DNA of 64,000 nt. Source: Lateolabrax maculatus (Eukaryota; Chordata; Actinopteri; Acropomatiformes; Lateolabracidae). Shown in pieces: positions 24,993 to 35,040 of this stretch. The stretch lies in the NCBI GenBank assembly GCA_031216445.1, contig CM062213.1:5357501-5421500 (forward strand). Direction: 5' to 3'. A model generated the notes under the pieces. It was not told where the DNA came from and searched no databases. It saw only the letters and a program-made list of their open reading frames with translations. Position numbers and translations under genes: made by a program. The first letter of the stretch is position 1, and the number at the start of each line of letters is the position of its first letter.

Positions 24993-26969
24993 ACCTGTCT
25001 GCTTGTGTCTGTGTGCACGTCCCAGGTACGGACACGAGACCTTGGCGGGTACTGTACCACTGGCGACTTTGTGGGTGCTGTTGTGGAAAACCTGCGCCAC
25101 CGACCTGTTTACTAAGACGTTTCATCGCACTCCCCACTGACATTTCCTCAAAACTTAACATGAACTGGACGCATGTTAAGACTCACTGACTCACTGCCAA
25201 ATGACAGTTGAGCCAAACACCATCAGTTGCATCCTAATTTATATGGTTTATACCAAATTTGCTGATAGATCCAGTGGAATCAATGGTGCCTTGTGTTCAC
25301 CTCACGAGGCTTCCTCTCAAGGATTTACATCATACATCTACAGTATATCCTCTTTTCATCTTTTTACTTTTTCAGTTTTTACTTTGCTGATTAAGATCAT
25401 CATTTCTCTCATTGTACGAGACGTATTTGTCCACATAATTTCATGTCCTCGTGCTTGTAGTGTTTGAGTCATGTTGGCCATACAGGCTACCTCTCCACTA
25501 TCACACATTGTTAGAAACTGTCTGTAAAGCAACCAGACTGCCTTTATCAACACTTTATATCGGCTAATCTGCTTTTGCCTCACATTTCACCACCTTACTT
25601 AATTTACTGACAGCTTCATCACTCATAACTGAACCATTTAAAGATTGACTGCTACTGTAATCAATATACAGTGTGATAACACTGCTGCATCATGACTCAC
25701 TAATACCGCAACATTTTGGACCGATACATTTCTTAATGTTTTTTAATAAAACTCTGTTCTGCCATTGCAGTGTTGCAAACCCATCCTAATGCAAAATCTA
25801 TGTGTCTTACTGTGATATGAATAATGCAGTTAATATTTTAACATTTAATATTCTGCCAAAACAAGAATCAAGATAACCCCAAAATAAATACTTTCAAGTA
25901 TTTCTCCAATGACTGTGAAAATCTTTCAGGTGCTTTAACAAAATGAGAGATTTTTCAACTCTTCAGTTTAATGGCTACAAAAAATCTCCCTATGTGGGGA
26001 TTACAGTGTCCATAAAACTAGTCCTCTATTGACTGAGCGTCTACACTAGGTTGAAATATGAATTGGTATAGCTAGTGTCTATTCTTCAGTCTTGTGACAA
26101 CAAATGACCTAGATAAAGACATCATTTTTATATTTAAACATCATTTCCCAGGACTCATATGAGCAAGCTTTGTGTAAGATGTTGCTGTTCATACCACTGA
26201 TACTGTAAGAATCAAGACCTCTTCATCTGTGGAGCTTTTTGTATTACTGTGCTGCAGTTTAAGTGACTTCATAGGTAGTGAACTGTTATAATAATAAATT
26301 ATTAAGTAATGTATTAGCAACTGTACTGTTGTTTTGATCTTTCTGCAGAATATATACCACCACCAGTGTAAACTGTGCCATGTCCTTTTTGTTTGTTTGT
26401 AGGATTTAATTTTCTTTTTGATCACAAATCCTTTTAGGGGAGATTTCATACTTTGATATTAAAGCTTGTGGGATGTGATATTGAATAAATAACATTCTGT
26501 CTTCTTTTAATAGTCACTGTTGGACTATGAATAATTTTACTATGGTTGAATACTAATTAATAAGAGTATGTAGAGTGTTCTCTCATATTAACGGTTTCTG
26601 AACATTAATACTGTATCTGGTTTATAGATTTACCTTATTTGACTGGTATATTTTTTTATTCTCAGCCTCAAGTAATGTTAAAAATAAAGATGTGATGTAA
26701 TAAGAAAGAACATAGCTTAGGAAAGGAAACCGCTGCCTCTTTAAAGTATGTATCGCACTGATCACACTATCTGTGTATTCTGTGACTGCAGTTTTTAAAG
26801 GCTCTCTAACATGCAGGCTGTCATACTGTATGTGGACATGTGTTGCTGCAGCTGTGCATATTGTAACAATCTGTCCTTATGTTTGCAACAGGTGCGCACC
26901 GGAGACCTGGGGGGTTACGCCTCAAGCGACGAGTTCACCCGGGCTGTCATTGCTAACCTGGCAGTCTAA
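19462..26969 (+). CDS. idh3b: Isocitrate dehydrogenase [NAD] subunit beta, mitochondrial
   Basis: Beta is the non-catalytic, structural/regulatory subunit of the mitochondrial NAD-dependent isocitrate dehydrogenase (two alpha, one beta, one gamma), which oxidises isocitrate to 2-oxoglutarate in the TCA cycle. Shared exons: 19462-19503, 21023-21196, 21428-21548, 21675-21735, 21843-21975, 22518-22651, 22782-22884, 23019-23165, 23421-23515 and 23899-23959. These give 357 codons with all phases matching. The last coding exon is either 25026-25115 (386 residues in total) or 26892-26969 (382 residues); human IDH3B has 385. Residues 1 to about 45 form a basic, Arg/Ser/Ala-rich mitochondrial presequence. 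Landmarks are [75 protein letters not shown] and [20 protein letters not shown]. Expression is presumably constitutive. Identification is secure. Confidence 0.97.
20505..20878 (+). mobile_element. hAT-like MITE copy in idh3b intron 1
   Basis: It starts GAGCTGCAACTTGCAGTTAT and contains the internal strings GACCAACAGTCCAAAATAT and ATCAAAATAGTTGCCGATTA. These resemble the same teleost family as the copies at 18,932 and 37,637. It lies wholly within the intron between coding exons 1 and 2 of idh3b. Confidence 0.6.
23964..24001. repeat. (GT)n microsatellite directly after the idh3b exon 10 donor
   Basis: An uninterrupted GT run of about 19 units starts at the fifth base of the intron (GTAAGTGTGT...). 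It therefore abuts the donor site used for both alternative terminal exons. Confidence 0.95.
24940..24991. repeat. (TG)n microsatellite upstream of the proximal idh3b terminal exon
   Basis: An uninterrupted TG run of about 26 units ends 34 nt before the acceptor of the terminal exon at 25,026. The intervening bases are also TG-rich. Confidence 0.95.
25026..25115 (+). CDS. idh3b: idh3b alternative last coding exon, proximal form
   Basis: After GTCCCAG this exon encodes VRTRDLGGYCTTGDFVGAVV, then nine more residues (ENLRHRPVY) and a stop. It joins in phase 0 to the shared exon ending at 23959. It resembles the human IDH3B ending VRTRDMGGYSTTTDF. An AATAAA at 25745-25750 could end this transcript. 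Confidence 0.9.
   Translation, partial: VRTRDLGGYCTTGDFVGAVVENLRHRPVY
25745..25750 (+). terminator. idh3b: Polyadenylation signal for the proximal idh3b isoform
   Basis: AATAAA lies about 630 nt after the proximal stop codon and before the distal terminal exon, followed by a T/G-rich stretch. The role is inferred from position. Confidence 0.5.
26892..26969 (+). CDS. idh3b: idh3b alternative last coding exon, distal form
   Basis: After TTTGCAACAG this exon encodes VRTGDLGGYASSDEFTRAVI, then five more residues (ANLAV) and a stop. It begins with the same VRTxDLGGY motif as the proximal exon and joins to the same upstream exon in phase 0, so the two are mutually exclusive ends. It resembles the second human IDH3B ending as I remember it (VRTSDMGGYATCHDF). 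Confidence 0.9.
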   Translation: MRTGDLGGYASSDEFTRAVIANLAV

Positions 26970-27401
26970 GAACTGTATTTGCAAATCTGTCAGCTGCTGA
27001 GACACGCACATACTTTTTTTTTTATTTACCTCCTGTTAAACTGATTGCACACATGTAGTATATTCCAGCTACAGTTTACACACATTTTCAAACTTGAACA
27101 CAGCGAAATGCAGATTGAATCTATAATATCTACAGAATATGGTTTTCAGTTGAGAATTAACACAATAACTATCTAAGGCAAAACAATGTGTTGAACATGC
27201 AAAGTCTTATAATTAAAACACGTTCCTTTGCTGGTAGACACCAGCTGTTCTGTTCTCTGGCAACATCCTGTAATTTTCACTTAATGGTTTTATGTCTGGA
27301 CATTAACTAGCGGTCAAAACATGATGTATGTATGCTTCAATATTATTTATTAATTTTGGGTTTTAGCTTTATTGCTTCTTCATTTATGATGAGATGTGAA
27401 T

Positions 27402-27407
27402 AATAAA
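27402..27407 (+). terminator. idh3b: Polyadenylation signal for the distal idh3b isoform
   Basis: AATAAA lies about 430 nt after the distal stop codon and is followed by a TG-containing stretch (CTTGTGTGC). Confidence 0.5.
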
Positions 27408-27429
27408 TGGGATATGACATCTTGTGTGC

Positions 27430-28480
27430 AAAATCCTTACTTGACTGTTAATAGACGACTGATTTAGTATTTAGTGTTATAAATAGTTGATCATGGCTGC
27501 TGGAGGCTCGGTCAGCATGCACCACTTCACAGTGTGAGGAGCTCAGATCCAAGCCAAGGCCTCTGGGTCCAAACAAATGCAAATCAGGTGGACTGGAAAA
27601 TCTATAAAAAATAAATATGAGTATGTCTGGCTGTGTCGGACATATGATAGACTGTTGTTGTGTGCTTCAGATCCCCAGAACCATGATGAAGAATGTTGTT
27701 ACTGGTCTTTTACTCTAGTACACAGTGCATATAGTCTAAGGCGGCAACTAATGTTTAGTTTCATTGTGGTTAAATTAATGAATATCTGGTTTATATGCTC
27801 ACAATTTTCCCTAAAACCAATTCAAATATCGCGTTTTGTGCGACCATGTATAAATATTTGAGAACACACGTGAGAAACTGCCATCAGTGAATTTTTGGCA
27901 TTTTTGCTTCACACAATCAACATTGTGGCTAATTAATTGTCCCTGAATTAACTAATTGATTTATCCACAGTTTGAGCTCTAAAATTGATCCCACTTATAA
28001 CTGTTCCAGATGAGGAAAAAACGTATATCTGATTACTTTCATTGCAATAGGAACATTTTACATTATGTAATTAAAATGTGTAAAGATAAGTATGTTTTGA
28101 AGTGTTTTACTAATCCTTTAACATCTAAAAAAATTTTTTTTAAATGTATTAAGTTTAATATTTATTTTTACACTTAATTAAATTATTTAATTTACAATAT
28201 AATTTATTGGTGTAATCAGTTCAATTTTGACTTTTTTTATAACCCTTTTCTAGATTTTGACAGTTTTGGGGCTCCTGTTATTCTTAATTTTACATTTTTC
28301 TTATGATTCAAGTTTTTATCTTGACTTCAGATGTATTATAATATGTTCTCTCTCATAATCACTTTATTTATGAATGGGACACATTGTTACTATGCGTATG
28401 TAATGTCACATACTGAACCTTTGTGCTTTCATACTCAACCTACACTACTTATCCTGGGCAAAACACATGTGCGAGGTGAG
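27430..28480. other. Spacer between idh3b and ptpra, no gene recognised
   Basis: AT-rich sequence without a recognisable exon. A fragment near 27,925-27,985 (GGCTAATTAATTGTCC to TTTGAGCTCT) has the look of a degraded end of the hAT-like MITE family, but is too short to be sure. Confidence 0.4.
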
Positions 28481-28489
28481 TCAATCAAC

Positions 28490-29103
28490 ACATAAGGGCC
28501 CCTGAAACTGATCCAGGGGCCCCTCGTGGACCCCCTGCGTGTGCGGCCCTGACCCGGCCCCGCTGCAGCGACACAGTCCCGGCTCGGCCTGCAGGGGTCG
28601 CTGCGTGCTGTGCAGAAACGGCTGGAGAAGAGACGGGGCCTGGCCTGGGAATTTTCTCTCCGCTTCCCATTCTTCCTATGCAGACAGACACACAACATGG
28701 CGGACTAGAATAGTCGGCCGACGCGCCCGGATACAGCGGATAAACCGTGGGATTTAACACCCAGGAAGGCGGAGAAAGTGCCCTCGGACGGGACGAGGCG
28801 TCAGTGCGGGTCGTGGATTTGTCGGGGGGGGGCTCCGTCCTCGCCTGGATTCGGCGGATAAACTGACTGCGAAGTGTTGGCTGCGCGTCCCGGATCGTGC
28901 TTCCCTCCTCTGCTATCACCCAGGTCCCCCCACCCCGCTCACACTCTCGGCCCGTGGGGTGTGGAGACCGGGGCCGGGGCTGAAAAACGTGGAAGCGGAC
29001 GAGAGGATTCATTCCTACTCGGCTTTTTTTTTATTCCTCTCCCCCTCTCTCCCCCTCTCCCTCTCTCCCCTCGGGTTTCCTCTGGGCGCTACAGGAGTTG
29101 TGG
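28490..29103 (+). promoter_or_regulatory. ptpra: CpG-rich promoter and non-coding first exon of ptpra
   Basis: This is the most CpG-rich stretch of the window, as expected of a vertebrate CpG-island promoter. ACAACATGGCGGAC at 28691-28704 matches the YY1 motif often found just after transcription starts. A good donor, GTTGTG followed by GTGAGTTT, occurs at 29,103/29,104, so exon 1 probably ends there. The ATG in the YY1 motif opens only three codons (M-A-D-stop), so the exon is treated as leader. Linkage to ptpra is inferred from order and orientation: there is no other plus-strand gene before 39.5 kb. Confidence 0.6.
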
Positions 29104-32100
29104 TGAGTTTTTTTTTTTTCTCTTCCCCTTTTTCTCCTTGTTTTTTTTTTTTTTTTTTTGTTGCGCAAAGCCCGAATCACACTTGTTACAATGTGGCTCC
29201 TGCGGCGTGTTTCCTCCCCGCGGTTACATTGTGTCACCCGCACTTTGTCCCCCGCCGGCGGCCGCTCCTCCCGGGGTCCTCCACCCGCCGGCGGTGCACC
29301 GAGAGCGGCGCAGGGCTGCGGCTGTTTCGGGAGAACATTTTCAGGAGTAGCTCGGAGGCAGGGAGGGACATTTCAGGCGAAGGGGGCTCTCGAGAAAAAG
29401 AGGGGTGGGTGGAGGGGTGGATGGGGGGGGGGGGGGGGCTTGGAGATGAGACAAACATTTCAGAAGTCCCGGGTTGTTTCTGTGTTTCTGGGCTCGTTGA
29501 TGCTGCAGAGGAAAGGGGTCCGGGTCTGTCCGGGCTCACTGGAAAGTCCACTTTACTGATCGACGCTTTGTTATTACACGTTCAGAGGGAAGGGGGGGGG
29601 CAGGACATTAACATGTCAAATCACAGCGGCTGCTTCTTCTTCTTCTTCTTCTTCTTCTTCTTCTTCTTCTTCTGCTCTCTGACATTGAGCCTCTGGAGAG
29701 TGCATTCCCCTTTACAACCTCTCCCAAAGTTTTTGTAATGATTAATATTCTCCCCTCTTTCTGAATGTTGGGTGTAACCCAGCATACCGTTTCAATCTTG
29801 TGGGTGTTTTTTTTTTTTTTTCTTTTCTTTTTATGCATCACTTAGCTTTCACTGGACTGTGAGTTTATATTTCTCAGCTCATTAGGACACGGGTTATTCC
29901 TTTTATTTAAATGGCTTGTTTGTCATGGGAAATTGTGGCAATTATGACACGAACGCGCACAACAGTCGCTGCTTCATCAGCCTGAACTACAGAGAGCTGC
30001 TTTTAAAGTCCGAGCAGAGAGAAGCACGGCAGCGCCCGGCTTGTCATATCTGAAAAAGCCTCTGCTGTGTCTGCCCGGAGCTTGACTCATCACGTCTGGA
30101 GCGACCCGCTGAGATGAAGCACATATAATCCACCGTACCTCAGCGTCTCGTGCCTCTCCGCTGCAGGCTTTCCGCCTCGCCGAGGGCGACATGTCATGTT
30201 AGGACCATCCATGCTGCGCCTCCTGCCACTTAGCCTCTGTGACTCCTCTCTCTGTGCACCAGCAGGCCTACCTTGACCTCTGTCTGTCAGGCCCGGACAC
30301 GTCCGCCACTTTCCCCAAAATGCTGTCCAGCCAATCTCTGGCTGTCGAGCTGCATGAAAGCTAGACTGCCTAAGAAGAAAAGAAGAAGAAAAGAAAAAAG
30401 GCGGAGGGAGCAACAGGGCTGTTATCATCTCGCTCTCTCCGTCCATATCTCCTCCAGCCTATTTTAAGAAAAAAAAGGGGAGTTATTTCTGTCTTGGGAT
30501 CCTGAAAGGGTTTCAGCAGAGGAGCTTGAGTGATCCTCACACCACACTTTTCATGATTGGCCTAGTTTCTAAAAATAAGAATAAAGTATAGCTTGAAATC
30601 GCCTTGCTGGGACCTTGCGTGAAGTTTTGATGGGTGGATCTTTGAAATTACCTCCATGTTGTGAAATTTCACAATTTCAGGGTGCTGACACAATATTATG
30701 AGTTGGCCTTCTGGGTGGGGCGGGAGGTGTATTTTTGTTTCCACCTGTGGGCCTAAGCATTTTGCTGTGGAAGAGCTCTGTAATTCAGGATAAGCACGGC
30801 TACATTTAGAGGATTATGAAGCATTATGGAGCCTGATTTCAACCACATGTGATATGTCATTCGACCTTAATTACATCTATTTCCCAATACAGGAAATGAA
30901 CCTGTTTGATGACTAACCATTGATAAATCAGATATCTTGCCTGACTGGAAAGACTTCATCCAGAGTCACCCAGCCTTGTTCTGTCCCCGTGTAGATGTGG
31001 AGTAGTAATTATGTAATCCCTTAAAATTATTGAGTATATCTTTGTTTAACATCCTCCTGATGTGGGATGATTGATGTTTTTTGGCTCACCACAGCTGTGA
31101 TGGATATGATAATAGGTTGTCTCTTTTCAGTGGACTTCAAAGACGAGGTGGGATTTTTGTGTTTAAGAAGTGTTTTAGATGTGTGAGACGTTTCTTGTTA
31201 TCCCGCAAACTCACGTGTGATCCGGGTCAGTGGAGATCTGCTCGCTACTTCCTTATTCCCTCATCAGAGTTTATTTTAGAGGAGCGCTGTTCTGCTGTTG
31301 CCATGAGGTGGGATAATGGCACTAAAGTTGTGGACGAAGGGGAGCTGAGTTTGGCCAAAGCAGTGTATAAACATTACTCTTACACATAAAGGATTACACT
31401 GGGCTGCGCCTCTACGCCTCTGTATTAACTACAACTACATAAATTATTTGATTGTTATACTGTACGTCTTGGCAGCGGAGACAGTTTTGTTAATGTGACC
31501 ACCATTCACTGTTTTGTGGGTGTAAAATCCATATTTTCTCATTTTGTTATGGAAAAGCAGAAATTATAAGCAAAATGACACATTCAATCACATTGTGTTA
31601 TTGTCTTTTAGTCAGTTTTTCCTCCTAGAGGAAACTTTGATGTGCTTTTTTAAACAATGCCTTCCCAGTCGAGGTCAAATTTAGGTTGGATTCAAAACCA
31701 GTTTAGAGCCGGAGTTATAAATATTTATATTTGCCCTTGGCATCGGCCTCCGAGCCGGCAAGACCTTTCTTGTCCCGCTGTGAAAAATCTCCAAAGAACA
31801 TGTTAGAAAGCCTGAGTGGTAGTCTTTGAATGCACCACCTAAAGATGGAAGTGGAGGAAAAGGGGTTTTGGCGAAGCGCTGTCACGACACTGCTGTGAAG
31901 TTAAGCCTCAGATGATTGTCTCTTCATCTTGGTGGTGATGGGCTTCTTATCTTTCAGAGGAAGAGGAGGGGACGAGTGCACGGCGATGGTCACTTCAGAT
32001 ATGGGAACCCTCATTTTGGATTCCCATTGTTACAGAAGTTAAATGACCAAAGCAAAGATAGAAAGTGTGGCAGGGAGACTGGACAACTACATGTAGGGCA

Positions 32101-32130
32101 GGATATCATTAGAAATACTTTAATATTACC

Positions 32131-32611
32131 TGTGGTGGAATGTAACAAAGTACATTTACGCATGAATAAATATTTCCATTTGATGCCACTTTATGCTTCT
32201 ACTATTTCAGAAGTAAATATTGCACGTTTTACTCCACTACATTATTTATCAGGTTTTAGATTCTGGTTTCTACAAATTAAGATTTTATGTAAACCCATTT
32301 GAAGAGTGTGTATAACATGAGGAATTGTTCTAAATTATATAAACTACCCAACAGTTTATAAAACAGATATAAGTAAGCTGCACCATGACCCAACTACAAC
32401 AGCAACAAGCTACTTACACATTAACAAACCAGCAATACAATATAAAGTAGGAAAATTCTAACAGGTTTAACTTTTCTGTATTGAGTACTTTTTATACCTT
32501 AAGTACATTTTGCTCATAATACCTCTGTACTTTTACTTAAATAATAGGACTTACATGTGGTATTGCTAGTATTACTTAAGTGAAGAATGCGAATACTTCC
32601 TCCACCACTGG
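32131..32611 (+). mobile_element. Near-complete non-autonomous inverted-repeat element (AAGTAC family)
   Basis: The 5' end reads TGTGGTGGAATGTAAC and the 3' end reads TTCCTCCACCACTGG, so the two ends are imperfect inverted repeats (GTGGTGGA core). AAGTACA-type strings sit inside both ends. No coding capacity. Related copies occur at 14,931 and 18,575 in this window. Confidence 0.7.
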
Positions 32612-33817
32612 ATATTAGTGCCGATATGATACCTGCACATTGGTACAATTACCAAAAAAAAGAATTAATATTGTAAATCAAGAATCTGATTAACTAATAA
32701 GTAGACAAGACTAGCAATCTGACCAGGCGTTTGATGCCAACTTCCAGGGCTTGAAAGTTTTCTACACTCAGTGCTTCAGTACCAAAAAAGTATTGAGGTT
32801 TGATGCGCAGTCTTAGCTGCATGCTGGATGTAGAAATAAGTTTTGGTGTTTTAAGTTTCAAGTGGCAGAAGTGATAATGAATCGGGTTTCGTTGTGGCCC
32901 CTGCGCTGGCCGGTCGGCCCCACACTACGCTTTAAGGTCACAGTGGCTTCTGTGGGGAGGCCATGCTTTGCGCTTCCACATCCTCTCTGTGTCCAATGTG
33001 GGAAAGCTTGAGAGGCCCCTGGCATGCTCTGTGAGAAACCCCACAAAGAAGCCGAAACAGAGCGGAGCTTCACTGACTCACCACTTTCACTCACTGAAAC
33101 AAGTGAGTTTTTCTTGATCCTTCCAGCCTGGTGGAACCAAATCATCATTACAGGCTTAATAACAGACACAGCGGTCACTCTTGCCCGTATGATTAGCCAG
33201 AATGGTAATCCCACGCCTCTCTTCGTCTTTACATCAACTCACCAGCTCATGAATGAAGCCAACAGGAACACAAACCACACCAGCAGGGAGTAGTATCCCT
33301 CAGAAAGGGAAGTCCAGTGGATTGTGGCTGTTGTATGTGGCACTGGGGACATATAATCTGTGGTCTGTTTCAGAGCAAGAGTCCTAGCGGCCCTGGGTTA
33401 GGCCTACTTCAGTCTCCCGTGAAGAGAAGCATTCACAGTATTCCTGTTGCCCCAGACCCCCTCCCTCCAAGACATAGAAACAGTATTAATATGCCATGAA
33501 TGGAGACGGACAGACAAGCATTATCTAGCGCTGCAGCGACTAGAGAAGCAGGATGCCTTGTAGAAAAGCCAGAGGGAAATATTTCTCTGCATGAGTGGTG
33601 AAGTCCCCTTGACCACCACTGCTGGTGTCATGTCAGCAAGGCCTGTAGGGTTTGTGTCTGTTGGGTTTTCTGCTCACTCACTTGCCTTGTGCTCCCCTCT
33701 GTGAATTATGAATGGGATTTATTGATTTTAAGAATAACACTAAACACAGAAGATCCCTGCAGTTTTAGTCGCTGTCTAAAGGGAAATTTTCAGGGCTTTG
33801 CATCATTACAATGTCTG

Positions 33818-34041
33818 TAGTATATGCAAATGAACAATTTGTAACTTAAATTTACTTCACCATGTTGCCTGCATCCGGAGCTCCTCGCTCATTTGTCAGC
33901 AAAACTCCACCGGATGAGGCAAAAGACCACATTTTGCCTCATCCGACGGCATTTTGCTTGCAAATCCGAGTAACACCGGCAGACTTCCTCCAGCGCAGGT
34001 AACTTGGAGGAAAGGTAAACATTGTTCATTTGCATACACTA
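33818..34041. mobile_element. Foldback element with octamer motifs in its terminal arms
   Basis: The arm 33818-33843 (TAGTATATGCAAATGAACAA...) is an inverted repeat of 34016-34041, with three mismatches over 26 bp. Each arm contains ATGCAAAT, the POU octamer (33824-33831, and reversed at 34028-34035). Inside is a perfect 14-bp hairpin, CGGATGAGGCAAAA (33911-33924) with its complement at 33932-33945 and a 7-nt loop. No coding capacity is seen. Likely a MITE; family not recognised. Confidence 0.7.
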
Positions 34042-34682
34042 CCAACACTGTACTGATACAAAGCCGGTTGAAAATCGGCAAAGTGTTTATTATTTCAGTT
34101 TGGCCACATTTGTAACTGGGATTCTGTGAAATGTAGCTCAAACTACACATAATAAACTGAGGAAACGGCTGCAACTATTGAGGATTCTTGTGTACGGCTT
34201 AAGTGTTTTCTTCCCCCGAGAGATCCCTTTGGTAAAATCTGTCTCCATCTTGAGCTGTTCATTAATTCATGTCTGTGCAGTCAGAAAAAATACTTATTAC
34301 TTCACCTAAGGTCACAGGTAAATACAAAAGCATCTGTGAAATCCACAGACTTGAGTGGGAACTCTTCATATTAAATGACTACGCTGCATTGATCTTGCGT
34401 CTTGGCCTTTGGTTGTCATGGAGATGTAATTGGACTTCCTTTATATTCTACCTATAAGTGTTCCTTTCACTGTGTGAATGAAATGGCTTGGGAACAGCCC
34501 AGCCCTTTCACAACTGTGTGATTGCACTCGTATGAGGTCTGCAGTTGGCCATGGGCAGAGAAGCAACTGTCTTCATTAGTCGGTCGGGCTCACCACATGC
34601 ATGCACATCAAGCATCGAGTTCAGCACAGTAGTGGAGACTTTGACACACAGAATAAGAAAGTTCAATATGTTATCGTTTATG

Positions 34683-34684
<2 letters not shown>

Positions 34685-34731
<47 letters not shown>
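34685..34731. repeat. (TA)n microsatellite
   Basis: An uninterrupted TA run of about 23 units in the first intron of ptpra. Confidence 0.95.
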
Positions 34732-34735
<4 letters not shown>

Positions 34736-34925
34736 TGTTTGGTTTTCTATAGTGATTTATTTTTGCATTTTTACATTTTTAAGTATACCAAACGTGTTTC
34801 TGGATTCTGCAATCGAACCCTTTGCTTTTATTTTATTATTTTTGTATTTTACCCTTTGCTATTATTGTTATCTTTGTGTTACATTAAGTAACATTTTGCA
34901 AAATCACTAAGTTTTGGAGAGTCTT

Positions 34926-35040
34926 GGTAGCCAAATGTTTACAGAGAATGCCGCATGGCTGCAAGAGTCTCCGGGTCGGTTCCAGCCAAGCTTTGTTGCA
35001 TGTCATACCCCTGCCTCTTACCGGTCCAATAAAAGATGAA
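34926..35040 (+). mobile_element. Truncated tRNA-derived SINE (tentative)
   Basis: The stretch GGGTCGGTTCCAGCC resembles a diverged tRNA B box. It is followed by TTGTTGCATGTCATACCCCTGCCTC and AATAAA. This order (B box, TGCATGTCAT, C/T-rich, short A-rich tail) matches a SINE family I remember from percomorph fish. The A-box half is degraded or missing. Confidence 0.5.

Noticed and set aside
24724..25161. Minus-strand frames with long Thr-His repeats
   Set aside because: They are translations of the (TG)n microsatellite next to idh3b.
28959..29738. Long plus-strand open frame (259 codons) in the CpG island
   Set aside because: Low-complexity Phe/Ser/Pro-rich translation of pyrimidine runs and G-rich DNA; it reads through a good donor at 29,103 and resembles no family.
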